Positions 16,826 through 26,754 are shown, counted from the stretch's first letter. The stretch is 64,000 nucleotides of DNA from UBA4719 sp038249115 (GCA_038249115.1 JBBRWQ010000001.1:53626-117625); one strand, 5' to 3'. Program-made: numbers and translations. Notes: generated by a model from the letters alone, not told the origin.

Positions 16826-17050
16826 CTAGATGGTGCCGAACCCGACGGAGCCCTTCTTGGACGCACCGACGTCGACGTAGCCGATCGTGGCCACGGGGAC
16901 AATCACGCGGCGGCCCGAAGCCTCCTCCAGGTTGAGCACACCACCGCCGGCCAGCGCTGCGGTCAACAGGGCTTCGATCTCATCGGGTGACTGCTCGGAC
17001 TCCAGCACGATCTCGCGCGCGACATTCTGCACGCCGATCTTGACCTCCAC
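16826..17050 (-). CDS. DUF3107 small protein
   Basis: 74 aa, the whole length of the family: MEVKIGVQNVAREIVLESEQ at the N-terminus and IGYVDVGASKKGSVGFG at the C-terminus. It is a conserved actinobacterial ATP-binding-like small protein of unknown function, usually beside a TetR regulator and MoeZ, as here. It is followed downstream by the end of the ferritin-like gene (convergent). Confidence 0.85.
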   Translation of the reverse strand: MEVKIGVQNVAREIVLESEQSPDEIEALLTAALAGGGVLNLEEASGRRVIVPVATIGYVDVGASKKGSVGFGTI

Positions 17051-17093
17051 GGGAAAGCCTTTCGTCAGGTTTCGTCAGGGTTGATGTCGAAGG

Positions 17094-17741
17094 CTAACCC
17101 TCGTCAGGGCCAGATCCTTCCCGCTCGATCTTGGGGAAGGCCCCGAGGCCGCGCCAGGACAGGGTCGCCACCAGACGCGCCGCTTCGTCGCGAGGGATCG
17201 ACGAACCTTGTGAGAGCCAGAAACGCGCGCAGATCTGGGCCATACCGGACAGTGCCATGCCGAGCAGGTGCGCCTCGGCATCAGGCAGGTCGGTGTCCTC
17301 CTTGATGACCTCGGCGATGGCTTCGGCGGAGTCCTGCGAGACCTTGTCGACGCGTTCGCGAACGGCGGTCTCGTTGGTCAGGTCGGACTCGAACACCAAC
17401 CGGAACGCTGCACCATCACGATCCACGAACTCGAAGTAGGCGCCGACCGCAGCTGCGACGCGCTGCTTGTTGTCCGTGGTGGACGCCAAAGCCGCGCGGA
17501 TCAGATCGAGGAGTTCACCAGTGTGCTGGTCCAACAGCGCCAGATAGAGGTCGAGCTTGCCCGGAAAGTGTTGGTAGAGAACGGGTTTGGAGACACCGGC
17601 ACGGTCGGCGATCTCGTCCATCGCCGCGGCGTGGTAGCCCGACCCGACGAAAACCTCCTGCGCGGCCTCCAGCAGTTGTGCCCGACGTGCAGGGCGAGGG
17701 AGTCGCACGCCGCGGCCCGGGGTGTCAGTGCGCATCGACAC
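17094..17741 (-). CDS. TetR/AcrR-family regulator
   Basis: 215 aa. The helix-turn-helix is RRAQLLEAAQEVFVGSGYHA followed by MDEIADRAGVSKPVLYQHF (about residues 18-58), a textbook TetR DNA-binding domain. The C-terminal ligand and dimer domain is all-helical. The start is GTG 17741 because AAAGGGA lies about 7 nt upstream; ATG 17735 is the alternative. It is transcribed towards DUF3107, 43 bp downstream, and divergent from moeZ, which it may control; no clear operator palindrome was found. Confidence 0.86.
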   Translation of the reverse strand: MSMRTDTPGRGVRLPRPARRAQLLEAAQEVFVGSGYHAAAMDEIADRAGVSKPVLYQHFPGKLDLYLALLDQHTGELLDLIRAALASTTDNKQRVAAAVGAYFEFVDRDGAAFRLVFESDLTNETAVRERVDKVSQDSAEAIAEVIKEDTDLPDAEAHLLGMALSGMAQICARFWLSQGSSIPRDEAARLVATLSWRGLGAFPKIEREGSGPDEG

Positions 17742-17876
17742 GTTTGGTCCCTTTCGTTCGGCCGAAGGCCCGGTGAGGGGTCGTTTCAGGTGGCGAAGTC
17801 CATGTGTGGTGACGTGACATCCCCGGCGGGAATCCAACAGGCCAACCGAATCCTACGCGCGGGTAACCTCATGAGC

Positions 17877-19070
17877 ATGGCATTCCCACCCCTTGTCGAG
17901 CCATCGGTTCCGCTGTCCAAACAGGAGGTCGAGCGCTACGCCCGGCATGTGCTCATTCCCGAGGTCGGCATGGAGGGCCAACGCCGCCTGAAGAATGCCC
18001 GCGTGCTCGTGGTCGGCGCAGGAGGGCTGGGGTCCCCGGCGCTGGTGTACCTCGCGGCCGCGGGGGTCGGCACCATCGGAGTGGTTGACGACGACGTGGT
18101 CGAGGTGTCGAACCTGCAACGGCAAGTCGTCCACGGGGTTGCGGACGTCGGCCGGTTGAAGTCCGAGTCGGCCGAAGAGACGTTGGCATCGGTCAACCCC
18201 AGGGTGCAGGTCATCAGGCATGACGTCCGGATCGACTCCGCCAACGCCCTTGAGATCATTGCTGACTACGACCTGGTCCTGGACGGGACCGACAACTTCC
18301 CGACCCGGTACCTGCTCAATGACGCGTGTGTTCTGCTGGGCAAGCCGGATGTCTGGGGTTCGATCTATCGCTTCGATGGTCAGGCTAGCGTCTGGTGGGC
18401 ACGGCACGGGCCCTGCTATCGCTGCGTGTTCCCAGAGCCGCCTCCACCTGGCTCGGTGCCATCGTGCGCAGAGGGTGGGGTGTTGGGGGTCCTCTGCGCT
18501 GCTATCGGGTCGATCCAGGCGGCTGAGGCCGTGAAGCTCCTTGTTGGCATTGGGGATCCGTTGATCGGCCGGTTGCTGGTGCACGACGCACTTCGGCAGA
18601 GCTGGGACTCGCTAGTCGTTCGCAAGGACCCAGGCTGCGCCGTGTGCGGACTGTCACCGACGGTCACCGAACTCGTGGACTACCAGGACTTCTGTGGTAT
18701 TCCGGATGGAACGACCCTTGCCGCCGCCAGCGCAGGAGTGCCCCTGATCTCGGCTCGAGAGCTCGCCGATCTCCTTGCTGACAAGGATGATCCGGCCGCA
18801 GTACTGCTGGTCGATGTGCGCGGCGAGGACGAACGCGCGATCGCGGGCATCCAGGGCGCGCAGACCATACATCTTGACGAGTTCCGTTCTGGGGCAGCGG
18901 TATTGCAGATCCCGTTCGAACGGGAGGTGGTCATCCTCTGCAAGTCGGGCGCCCGCTCGGAGGAGGCAGCGCGGATCCTGATCAGGGCCGGTCATCCGAA
19001 TGTCCGAAATCTTGCGGGCGGGGTGCTCGCGTGGGTCCGCGACGTCGACCCCTCTCAGCCGAGCTACTGA
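17877..19070 (+). CDS. moeZ: Adenylyltransferase/sulfurtransferase MoeZ (ThiF + rhodanese)
   Basis: About 397 aa. The ThiF/E1-like domain (about 1-260) has the nucleotide motif VLVVGAGGLGSPALVYLAAA and the D-G-T-D-N-F motif. It adenylates the C-terminus of sulfur carriers such as MoaD and CysO. Two CxxC pairs (CYRC and CAVC) form a zinc site. The C-terminal rhodanese domain has the active loop LCKSGARS with its persulfide Cys. TAACCT at 17864-17869 lies 7 nt before ATG 17877, so I choose that leaderless start over ATG 17871, which would fall inside the expected initiation region. MoaE is encoded in this window at 41204. Confidence 0.9.
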   Translation: MAFPPLVEPSVPLSKQEVERYARHVLIPEVGMEGQRRLKNARVLVVGAGGLGSPALVYLAAAGVGTIGVVDDDVVEVSNLQRQVVHGVADVGRLKSESAEETLASVNPRVQVIRHDVRIDSANALEIIADYDLVLDGTDNFPTRYLLNDACVLLGKPDVWGSIYRFDGQASVWWARHGPCYRCVFPEPPPPGSVPSCAEGGVLGVLCAAIGSIQAAEAVKLLVGIGDPLIGRLLVHDALRQSWDSLVVRKDPGCAVCGLSPTVTELVDYQDFCGIPDGTTLAAASAGVPLISARELADLLADKDDPAAVLLVDVRGEDERAIAGIQGAQTIHLDEFRSGAAVLQIPFEREVVILCKSGARSEEAARILIRAGHPNVRNLAGGVLAWVRDVDPSQPSY

Positions 19071-19087
19071 GCTGACCCGGCGACCCG

Positions 19088-19414
19088 ATGACTGCAGAGC
19101 TGCCGGAGTTCGCAGAGGCGGTGCTTGCCATCGTCGATGAGATTCCGGAGGGAATGGTGCTCGCCTATGGGGACATCGCCGAGATGCTCGGGCGCGGTGG
19201 CCCACGGCAGGTCGGTGCCGTGTTGTCCCGATACGGCTCGTCGGTGTCCTGGTGGCGGGTGATCCGCGCCAACGGCGAAGTATCCGCTGGGCTCGAGGAT
19301 GAGGCTTTGGCGCACTGGCGTGAGGAGGGGACCGCGCTGGTGCGAGGCGCGCTGGAGGGTCGCCGGGTGAATATGCGGCTGGCCCGATGGGACGGCACGG
19401 GCGTGACGGACTAA
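19088..19414 (+). CDS. Alkyltransferase-like protein (MGMT family without active Cys)
   Basis: 108 aa, single DNA-binding domain of O6-alkylguanine-DNA alkyltransferase. IPEGMVLAYGDIAEMLG and GGPRQVGAVLSRYG are the helix-turn-helix and Arg-finger region. The usual PCHRV active site reads SWWRVIRANG, so the alkyl-accepting Cys is a Trp. ATL proteins of this kind bind alkylated guanine and hand it to nucleotide excision repair. It begins 17 bp after moeZ in the same direction. Confidence 0.87.
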   Translation: MTAELPEFAEAVLAIVDEIPEGMVLAYGDIAEMLGRGGPRQVGAVLSRYGSSVSWWRVIRANGEVSAGLEDEALAHWREEGTALVRGALEGRRVNMRLARWDGTGVTD

Positions 19415-19696
19415 CGCGCCAGTCTCCACCTCAAGCAACGTGATCTTGCCCACACCGTTTTGGCCCCAGCCACGGTGTCGGGGTCCCTTGTCCACACTGA
19501 CATGCGCAGAAACCTACCTATTGAGCGGGCCTGGGGTAGTCTCACGCTCGTAGTTGCTGTGCATCGCACGTCTTGAACGCTTGCGGCCTTTGCGCCGGGG
19601 GTGCGCTTTGTTCCTGATCTGGAGCGGACGACGAACACCGCGACGATCGGACCCGGCACTCGGGATCGACAGAGCGCTCTTGGAGGAAAAAAGATT
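19415..19696 (+). promoter_or_regulatory. Long 5' region of the cold-shock gene
   Basis: A 282-bp gene-free stretch before cspA. Cold-shock genes usually have long structured leaders that act as thermosensors, so most of this could be leader RNA. GGAGGAAAA (19682-19690) is a strong ribosome binding site. I could not settle the promoter: TAGTCT near 19537 is the best -10 candidate but lacks a good -35. Confidence 0.45.
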
Positions 19697-19900
19697 ATGG
19701 CAACTGGCACCGTGAAGTGGTTCAACGCTGAAAAGGGCTTCGGCTTCATTGCTCCCGAAGACGGCAGCGCCGACGTGTTCGCGCACTACTCGGCCATCGC
19801 CAGCAGCGGATACCGCTCGCTTGACGAGAACCAGAAGGTTGAGTTCGACATCACCCAGGGCCCGAAGGGCCCGCAGGCGGAGAACATCCGTCCGCTCTGA
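19697..19900 (+). CDS. cspA: Cold-shock protein, CspA family
   Basis: 67 aa, one cold-shock domain. Both RNA-binding motifs are present: KGFGFI (RNP1) and DVFAHYS (RNP2), after MATGTVKWFNAE. It binds single-stranded RNA or DNA and melts RNA structure. The ribosome binding site GGAGGAAAA is excellent, and a terminator hairpin follows, so it is monocistronic. Confidence 0.96.
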   Translation: MATGTVKWFNAEKGFGFIAPEDGSADVFAHYSAIASSGYRSLDENQKVEFDITQGPKGPQAENIRPL

Positions 19901-19951
19901 TATCAACTCGCTGAACTGGTTGTACTGACTAAACCTGTTCTGCAACGCGTG

Positions 19952-19973
19952 TGCCCCGGTCTTTGCCGGGGCA
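19952..19973 (+). terminator. Intrinsic terminator-like hairpin after cspA
   Basis: TGCCCCGG and CCGGGGCA form a perfect 8-bp stem around a TCTTTG loop, 50 bp after the cspA stop. Confidence 0.8.
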
Positions 19974-20056
19974 TTCGTGCGTCTGGGGGTCGATCTGCGG
20001 GGGCAGCTTGTGTGCGGTCCGCACGCTCCGTCATACCCTCGTGATGGACTCTGCCG

Positions 20057-23000
20057 GTGCTGACATTGCGACGGTCTCCCAGCGTGGGTGCCCATGTGCC
20101 CACCCTGGACGAGGCTCAGGCTGCTGCCGTCCGCCATCGCAGCGTCACCGGTCGCAGCGTCACCGGTCGCACGGTCGCACACCCCGCCGCGGCCGCGTCG
20201 GTATTGCGCGTGCTGGGTTCCCCAGGCACCGGCAAGACGATCACCGCTATCGAGATCGTGGTCGACAGGGTTCGCCGTGACGGGGTTGCGCCCGACCAGT
20301 GCCTGGTCCTGACGGCGTCCAGGACCGCAGCCGCCGATCTACGCGACCGCATCACCACCCGGATCGGTGGCACCACGACCGAACCGCTGGCCCGCACCCA
20401 CCAGGCACTCGGGTTCGGCATCCTGCGCCAGGCGGCTGCGCTGCGAGGCGATCCCTGCCCCCGGCTGCTCAGCGGGCCGGAGCAGGACCTCATCCTGCGA
20501 GAGCTCCTGGCCGGTCACGCGTCAGGCGAGGGCAAGGCTCCGGACTGGCCCGAACACGTCCAGGCAGCACTGGCCACGAGGGGATTTCGCACCGAGCTGC
20601 GTGATCTGCTCATGCGAGCGGTCGAGCGAGGCCTGGAGCCCGACGACCTGACCACCCTGGGGTTTCAGCACGACCGACCCGTCTGGGTTGCGGCTGCCCG
20701 GGTGCTGGCGGAGTACGACGAGGTCACTGCCTTCTCGCGTCCCGGGTCCTATGACCCTGCCTGGATCCTCGGGGCGGCTGCCGACCTGCTCGAGGAGGAC
20801 CCCGAGGCCCGTGAGCGACTGGCGGCGTCGCTGCGCGTGATCGTGGTCGACGACGCCCAGGAGCTGACCGCGGCTGCGGCCCGGCTGCTTGAGGTCGTCC
20901 ATGCCCCCCACATCGACCTTGTCCTCATCGGCGACCCAGATGCCGCCGTTCAGACCTTCCGTGGCGCCGACCCCCGCATCCTGGGTGCCGACCATGCCCG
21001 GTTCGGTGACGGTCCGACGATCACGCTCGGGACGTCGTACCGGCAGCCTGAGGTTCTGCGTGCGGTGACCCGTCGGGTGACGCGACGCATTGGCGCCCTG
21101 GGCGGGGGAGCCCACCGCGAGCCTGAACACGTCCCTGAGGGTGGGCGGGCTGAGGTGAGGCTGCTACGCGGGACCTCGCAGGAGGCGGCGCTGATCGCCG
21201 CGGAGCTGCGACAGGCGCACCTGCTGGACCGTATGCCGTGGTCCGACATGGCCGTGATCGTTCGCGGACAGGGACGCACCAGCGCCCTTCGCCGAGCCCT
21301 CGTGGCAGCCGGCGTGCCCGTGACGGTGCCACCAGTCGAGGTCGCCGTCCGGGACGAGGTGGCGGTTCGTCCTCTGCTCGATCTGCTCGAGGTCGTCCTG
21401 AACGTGGCAATGGGGCGACCGGACCCGATCGACACGCAGACTGCGATCGACACCCTGCTGTCCCCGGTCGGTGGCGCCGACCCCGTGGGGCTGCGGCGAC
21501 TCCGGAGGGCTCTGCGCCGCGACGAACTGGACAGCGGTGGCAGCCGTAGCAGCGATGAGCTGCTCGCTGAGGGGCTGGTCACGCCAAACACTCTGGCAAT
21601 GCTGGGTCCTGACGGTGCCCCGGCTCGCAGAGTTGCCAATGCGATCACCGCAGGAGTGATCGCTGCGCGGACGGTCGACGGCGATGACGGCCTGCGCTGG
21701 GCACCCGGCGTGACCGCCGAGGGTGTGCTCTGGGCGATGTGGAACGCAACCGGCCTGGCAGAGAGCTGGCGTCGGGTTGCTCTTGGCGGGGGCGTTTCCG
21801 GTGCCCGCGCCGACCGCCATCTTGACGCCGCCGTCGCCCTGTTCGACGCCGCGGCGAAGTATGTCGACCGGTTGCCCCAGATGGGACCGCTCGGCTTTCT
21901 GGAGCATCTGAGGGGCCAAGACGTCGCGGGTGACACACTGGTGGCCCGCGCTCCCAGTGATGACACCGTCTCGCTGCTCACGCCGGCGGGCGCGGCCGGG
22001 TGCCAGTGGCGGTTCGTGGTGGTCGCAGGTGTCCAGGAAGGCGTCTGGCCGGACCTTCGACTGCGCGGATCCCTTTTGGGCTCAGAGCAACTGGTCGATG
22101 TCGTCACCGGCCGGGGGCAGTCGCTTCGCGCAGCCCAGGCGGCAGTCCGCTATGACGAGACCCGGCTGTTCATGGTCGCGGTCAGTCGCGCCTCCGAGCG
22201 CCTCCTGGTCACCGCCGTGCGCAGTGACGAGGAGCAGCCATCGGTCTATCTCGACATCGTCGACCCGCCGGATGAGTCCGATGACGGGGACGAGCTGAGG
22301 CCCTTCAGTGACGTACCGCGACCGATGACCCTTGGCGGGATGGTCGCCGAGCTACGCCGCGAGATGGTTGTCGGAGCGACGTTGAGCGACCGGCATACGG
22401 CTGCGTTGCAGCTGGCCCGGCTGGCAGCGGCGAGGGTGGTGGGTGCCGACCCGTCATCGTGGTGGACGCTCACGGCGCTGAGCGACGACCGGCCGTTGCG
22501 CGCAGAGGGCGTGAGCGTCTCGGTCTCACCCTCACGGATTGAGAGCTACACCGAGTGCAGCCTCCGCTGGCTGTTGACGGCCTGCGGCGGCGACGGCCCG
22601 AGTGTCGGCGCCGCCAACATCGGCACGCTGATCCACGACATCGCTGCCGAGCTCGGTGACGTCGACGAGGCCACCATGCGTGCGGAGGTCGAGGTCCGCT
22701 GGGGCAGGTTGGGGCTGCCCGACGGCTGGTTGTCGCGTCGTCAGCTCGCTGAGGCCCAGACAATGGTGGTCCGGCTGGCCCGCTACTTCGAGGAGTCCGC
22801 CGCCGGTGGATGGGAGCGCGTCGGCGCGGAGCTCGAGATGCAGGTGGCGCTGGGGCGTGCTGAGCTGAAAGGCCGTGTCGATCGCCTTGAACGCCACAGC
22901 AGCGATGGCTTGCGGGTCGTCGACCTCAAGACCGGCTCGGCCAAACCCTCCAGGAACGACCTGCTGCGCAACGCCCAGCTCGGCGCCTACCAGGTCGCGG

Positions 23001-23266
23001 TCGAGCATGGCGCGTTCGCGGAGCATGGCACCGTCTCGGCCGGCGCGGCGTTGCTGCAGGTCGGCAAGGCCGCTGGGGTCAAGACCACTGTGCAGGAGCA
23101 GGCGCCGTTGTCGGCGGACGACGATCCGGGATGGGCGGAGACTCTGGTGAGGGACACGGCCGAGGGCATGGCCGGGAGCGCATTCGTGGCCACGAGGGGC
23201 CCCGCGTGCGCCTTCTGCGCCGTCAGGTCCAGCTGCCCGGTTCAGCCTGAAGGCAAGGTGATCTGA
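20057..23266 (+). CDS. adnA: AdnA-like helicase-nuclease subunit
   Basis: 1069 aa. An N-terminal UvrD/Rep-like motor with Walker A GSPGTGKT, VIVVDDAQEL in motif II, and a C-terminal RecB-type nuclease: GRVDRLERHS and VVDLKTGSAKPS (D-x-K). The Cys in YTECSLRWLLTACGG with CAFCAVRSSC at the end could ligate the Fe-S cluster known in AdnA. It forms a heterodimer with the next gene product to resect double-strand breaks; the gene pair matches mycobacterial adnAB. The start GTG 20057 is weak. Residues after it include a duplicated RSVTG (15-bp tandem repeat near 20152-20185). Confidence 0.86.
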   Translation: MLTLRRSPSVGAHVPTLDEAQAAAVRHRSVTGRSVTGRTVAHPAAAASVLRVLGSPGTGKTITAIEIVVDRVRRDGVAPDQCLVLTASRTAAADLRDRITTRIGGTTTEPLARTHQALGFGILRQAAALRGDPCPRLLSGPEQDLILRELLAGHASGEGKAPDWPEHVQAALATRGFRTELRDLLMRAVERGLEPDDLTTLGFQHDRPVWVAAARVLAEYDEVTAFSRPGSYDPAWILGAAADLLEEDPEARERLAASLRVIVVDDAQELTAAAARLLEVVHAPHIDLVLIGDPDAAVQTFRGADPRILGADHARFGDGPTITLGTSYRQPEVLRAVTRRVTRRIGALGGGAHREPEHVPEGGRAEVRLLRGTSQEAALIAAELRQAHLLDRMPWSDMAVIVRGQGRTSALRRALVAAGVPVTVPPVEVAVRDEVAVRPLLDLLEVVLNVAMGRPDPIDTQTAIDTLLSPVGGADPVGLRRLRRALRRDELDSGGSRSSDELLAEGLVTPNTLAMLGPDGAPARRVANAITAGVIAARTVDGDDGLRWAPGVTAEGVLWAMWNATGLAESWRRVALGGGVSGARADRHLDAAVALFDAAAKYVDRLPQMGPLGFLEHLRGQDVAGDTLVARAPSDDTVSLLTPAGAAGCQWRFVVVAGVQEGVWPDLRLRGSLLGSEQLVDVVTGRGQSLRAAQAAVRYDETRLFMVAVSRASERLLVTAVRSDEEQPSVYLDIVDPPDESDDGDELRPFSDVPRPMTLGGMVAELRREMVVGATLSDRHTAALQLARLAAARVVGADPSSWWTLTALSDDRPLRAEGVSVSVSPSRIESYTECSLRWLLTACGGDGPSVGAANIGTLIHDIAAELGDVDEATMRAEVEVRWGRLGLPDGWLSRRQLAEAQTMVVRLARYFEESAAGGWERVGAELEMQVALGRAELKGRVDRLERHSSDGLRVVDLKTGSAKPSRNDLLRNAQLGAYQVAVEHGAFAEHGTVSAGAALLQVGKAAGVKTTVQEQAPLSADDDPGWAETLVRDTAEGMAGSAFVATRGPACAFCAVRSSCPVQPEGKVI

Positions 23267-26200
23267 TGCGGCGCCATTCACTGGACCCGGCAGATCTGCT
23301 GCTGGCTGATCAGGTGCGCTACTCGGCGAGGTCGATTGCTGTCGCCTTGGGCAGTCCCCCGCCGACCGCGGAGCAGATCGCCGTCATCGAGGCACCGATG
23401 CGGCCTCTGCTGGTCGTGGCCGGTGCCGGCTCAGGCAAGACCGAGACGATGGCTGCTCGGGTTGTCTGGCTGGTGGCCAACGGTCACGTCGAGCCCGACC
23501 AGGTCCTGGGTCTGACCTTCACCCGCAAGGCGGCCACCGAGCTCGCCGAGCGGATCGCCCGGCGCCTGCGACGACTCCGCCATGTGGGCATGTGGGCTCC
23601 GGCGAGCGAGGAGGACGGCGCCGAGGTGCTGGGCGGCACGCCTACGGTCTCGACCTATCACTCCTATGCCGGCCGCCTGGTTCGTGAGCATGCGCTGCGT
23701 CTCGGGGTGGAGCCCGAGTCCCGGCTCCTGTCCGAGGCCGCCGCCTGGCAGTTCGCCGCCGAGGTGGTCGAGCGTTATGACGGACCGATGGATGACGTGC
23801 CGTTCGCGGCGTCGACGGTCATCAACGCTGTCGTCGACCTTGCTGGCGAGATGGCCGAGCACCTTCTGGTGCCAACAGATCTGGAAGAGCTGATCGACAG
23901 GTTCGAGGCCGGCGTTCGTCTGCTGCCCAAGGGCGCCAGTCGTGCCCGGGCACTGCCCAAAGTGGTGGCCGATGCCGTGAAGTCCCTCAAGGCCCGGCGT
24001 CAGGTGCTCCCGCTGGTCGACGGTTACCTCGAGCTCAAGCGGAGCCGTGATGCCCTCGACTTCGCCGACCAGATGGCCCTTGCCGCAACGTTGGCTCAGA
24101 GGTTCCCCGACATCGGATCGATGGAACGCCAACGGTTTCGAGCAGTTCTGCTTGATGAGTTCCAGGACACGAGCGAGGCGCAGCTGGTGCTGTTGCGGCA
24201 GCTGTTCGTCGCTGTCGGCGAGCCGGTGCCGGTCACCGCGGTGGGCGACCCCAACCAGTCGATCTACGGCTGGCGCGGGGCGAGTGCCACCACCCTGACC
24301 CGCTTTCCACGCGAGTTCGCCGATGGTGCCGGCGTCGCAGACGTGCTGCCTTTGTCGACCAGCTGGCGCAACGACGTCGCCATCCTCTCGGCTGCCAACA
24401 TCACCTCGGGCCCCTTGCGTCTGAAGTCGACCGTTGACGTGGAGGTGCTTCGTCCGCGAGCCGATGCCGGCGACGGGCGGCTGCTCGCAGCACGGTTGCT
24501 GACCACCGAGGCCGAGGCCGCTCATCTGGCCGGCTGGATCGCCCACCATTGGCTCGATGCGTGCGACCGTCCCACCGGAGTGTCGGCAGCGGTGTTGTGC
24601 CGCAAGCGTTCTCAGTTCGCGGCCGTCATCGACGCGCTTGAACGAGCTGGCCTACCGGTGGAGGTCGTGGGGCTCGGCGGGTTGCTCAGCACCCCCGAGG
24701 TGTCTGACATCGTGGCTCTGCTATGGGTTGTCCAGGACCCCACCCGGGGTGATCAGCTGATGCGCCTGCTGACCGGGCCCCTCTGCCGTCTGGGTGCCGC
24801 AGACCTTGACGGGCTCGCGGTCTGGTCAAGGGTCCTGTTGCGGCGTCAGGCTGCTCGTTTGCAGCCGTCTCATCCGCTGGCCAGGGAGCAGGGCATCGAG
24901 AAGGGCGTCGGAAAGGCCGAGCGAGTCGCAGGGCCGGTCAAGGACCAGGCTCCCGACAGCGCCGACCGCCTCAGCATCGTCGAGGCCCTCGAGGAGCTGC
25001 CGTCGTCGCTTTGGGCTGGCCCCCATGGCTCCCGCATATCCGAGGTGGGTCTTCAGCGTCTACGCGGACTGCGTGAGGCCATCCGCCGGCTGCGCTCACT
25101 CACCGGGATGCCCCTTGCGGACCTGGCCGGCGAGGCCGAGCGGGCCCTTGGTCTCGACATCGAGGTGCTGTCGCGCCCGGAACACACCCCGACCACCGCC
25201 CGCGCCCATCTTGACGCGTTCGCTGACGTGGCGGCCGGCTTCTCCGGCTCGGCCGATCGGCCAACGTTGGGGGGCTTCTTGTCCTGGCTCGATGCGGCCC
25301 AGGAGCAGGAACGCGGGCTGGACAAGGGATACATCGAGGTGTCCACGGATGCCGTCCAGGTGCTCACCGTGCATGCTGCCAAGGGCCTGGAATGGGACGT
25401 GGTTGCCGTTCCCGGACTTGTCGAGGGATCGTTCCCTGCGCGCTCGAGCTCTACGACGTCGTTCAAGGACGATGAGTGGCAGATGAGCGCACCCACCGAC
25501 AAAGGCTGGATTGGGGGCCTGTCCGGTGTCCCGTATGACCTTCGCGGAGACTGCGACGGTCTGCCGGTGCTGCGGTGGCGGTCCGCCCCCGACCTGAAGG
25601 CGTTGGAGGACGAGGTCAGCGACTTCATCAGCGCCGGTGGCGAGCACGGCATCGACGAGGAACGCCGTCTGGCCTACGTCGCCTTCACCCGAGCCCGTCG
25701 CGAGCTGCTGCTGACGGCTCCGGTCTGGGCTGACCCGACCACGCCTCGGATCACGTCGCGGTTCCTGACCGAGCTGGTCGAGCACGACGGGCTCGGCCTG
25801 CGCCCTCATCTCTGGGAGCCGCTTCCCGAGCCGGACGGTGACACCAAACCGGCTAACCCACGCCAGAGCGAGCCGGTGTGCGCGGTCTGGCCCGCAGACC
25901 CGATGGCGGCCAGGCGGGTCCGGCTCGGCGATGCCGTGCAGGTGGTGTTGGCCGCGATGGCCGAGCTTGAGCAAAGTCACGATGTCGATGGGCCGGGGCA
26001 CGACTGCCAGCGCGAGCGGCCGGACGGGCCAGATGTCGATGGGACTGGCCCGGACACAGAACACCCCGGTGAAGACCAGGAGGTGGTTGGCCGCGAACGA
26101 GAGATCGCGATCTTGCTGGCCGAACGCGACTCCGCCGCCCCGCGCCGTGACATCGAGGTCAGGGCCCCCGGTCACCTGTCGGCGTCAGGGGTGGTGTCGT

Positions 26201-26754
26201 TCGCCGATGATCCGCAGGCGTTCGCCCGTGACCTTCGCCGGCCCATGCCCTCACCGCCGGCACTGGCGGCCCGACGCGGCACTGCCTTTCACGCCTGGGT
26301 CGAGCAGCATTTCGCTCGGGCGGCGTTCGTCGACCTGGTTGACCTGCCGGGCAGCGCCGATGATGACCCGGCCGACGATGAGCAGCTGCCCCTGATGAAG
26401 GAGCTGTTCCTGGCCAGCCCGTGGTCCGAACGCAGTCCTGAAGCCATCGAGATCGCGATCGAGACGACGGTGGCCGAGATGTCCATTCGGGGCAGGATCG
26501 ACGCGGTGTTCGCTCGCCCCGATGGCGGCCTGACGGTTGTCGACTGGAAGACCGGCGCCAAACCGACAGGCGACAAGGCCAGGATTCGGGCCTTGCAGCT
26601 GGGGGTCTACCGCCTGGCCTTTGCCCGGCTCCGGGGGCTCCGGCTGGACCAGGTCGACGCTGCCTTCTACTACGCGGCGACCGGTGAGACCGTGTTCCCC
26701 GATCTGCCCGATGAGGAGCAGCTCACTGCCTTGTTGGGGTCGATCCCTGCCTAG
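23266..26754 (+). CDS. adnB: AdnB-like helicase-nuclease subunit
   Basis: 1162 aa, with the stop of adnA overlapping its ATG as TGATG. The motor domain starts PPPTAEQIAVIEAPMRPLLV and GAGSGKTETMAARVVW (Walker A), with GLTFTRKAATELAERI (Ia), LLDEFQDTSEAQLVLL (II), GDPNQSIYGWRGA (III), VLTVHAAKGLEWDVV (V) and AYVAFTRARREL (VI), all intact. The C-terminal nuclease has GRIDAVFARPDGG and VVDWKTGAKPTG. In AdnAB this subunit drives translocation. A variable acidic insert lies between motor and nuclease (near 25,970-26,080). Confidence 0.9.
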   Translation: MRRHSLDPADLLLADQVRYSARSIAVALGSPPPTAEQIAVIEAPMRPLLVVAGAGSGKTETMAARVVWLVANGHVEPDQVLGLTFTRKAATELAERIARRLRRLRHVGMWAPASEEDGAEVLGGTPTVSTYHSYAGRLVREHALRLGVEPESRLLSEAAAWQFAAEVVERYDGPMDDVPFAASTVINAVVDLAGEMAEHLLVPTDLEELIDRFEAGVRLLPKGASRARALPKVVADAVKSLKARRQVLPLVDGYLELKRSRDALDFADQMALAATLAQRFPDIGSMERQRFRAVLLDEFQDTSEAQLVLLRQLFVAVGEPVPVTAVGDPNQSIYGWRGASATTLTRFPREFADGAGVADVLPLSTSWRNDVAILSAANITSGPLRLKSTVDVEVLRPRADAGDGRLLAARLLTTEAEAAHLAGWIAHHWLDACDRPTGVSAAVLCRKRSQFAAVIDALERAGLPVEVVGLGGLLSTPEVSDIVALLWVVQDPTRGDQLMRLLTGPLCRLGAADLDGLAVWSRVLLRRQAARLQPSHPLAREQGIEKGVGKAERVAGPVKDQAPDSADRLSIVEALEELPSSLWAGPHGSRISEVGLQRLRGLREAIRRLRSLTGMPLADLAGEAERALGLDIEVLSRPEHTPTTARAHLDAFADVAAGFSGSADRPTLGGFLSWLDAAQEQERGLDKGYIEVSTDAVQVLTVHAAKGLEWDVVAVPGLVEGSFPARSSSTTSFKDDEWQMSAPTDKGWIGGLSGVPYDLRGDCDGLPVLRWRSAPDLKALEDEVSDFISAGGEHGIDEERRLAYVAFTRARRELLLTAPVWADPTTPRITSRFLTELVEHDGLGLRPHLWEPLPEPDGDTKPANPRQSEPVCAVWPADPMAARRVRLGDAVQVVLAAMAELEQSHDVDGPGHDCQRERPDGPDVDGTGPDTEHPGEDQEVVGREREIAILLAERDSAAPRRDIEVRAPGHLSASGVVSFADDPQAFARDLRRPMPSPPALAARRGTAFHAWVEQHFARAAFVDLVDLPGSADDDPADDEQLPLMKELFLASPWSERSPEAIEIAIETTVAEMSIRGRIDAVFARPDGGLTVVDWKTGAKPTGDKARIRALQLGVYRLAFARLRGLRLDQVDAAFYYAATGETVFPDLPDEEQLTALLGSIPA

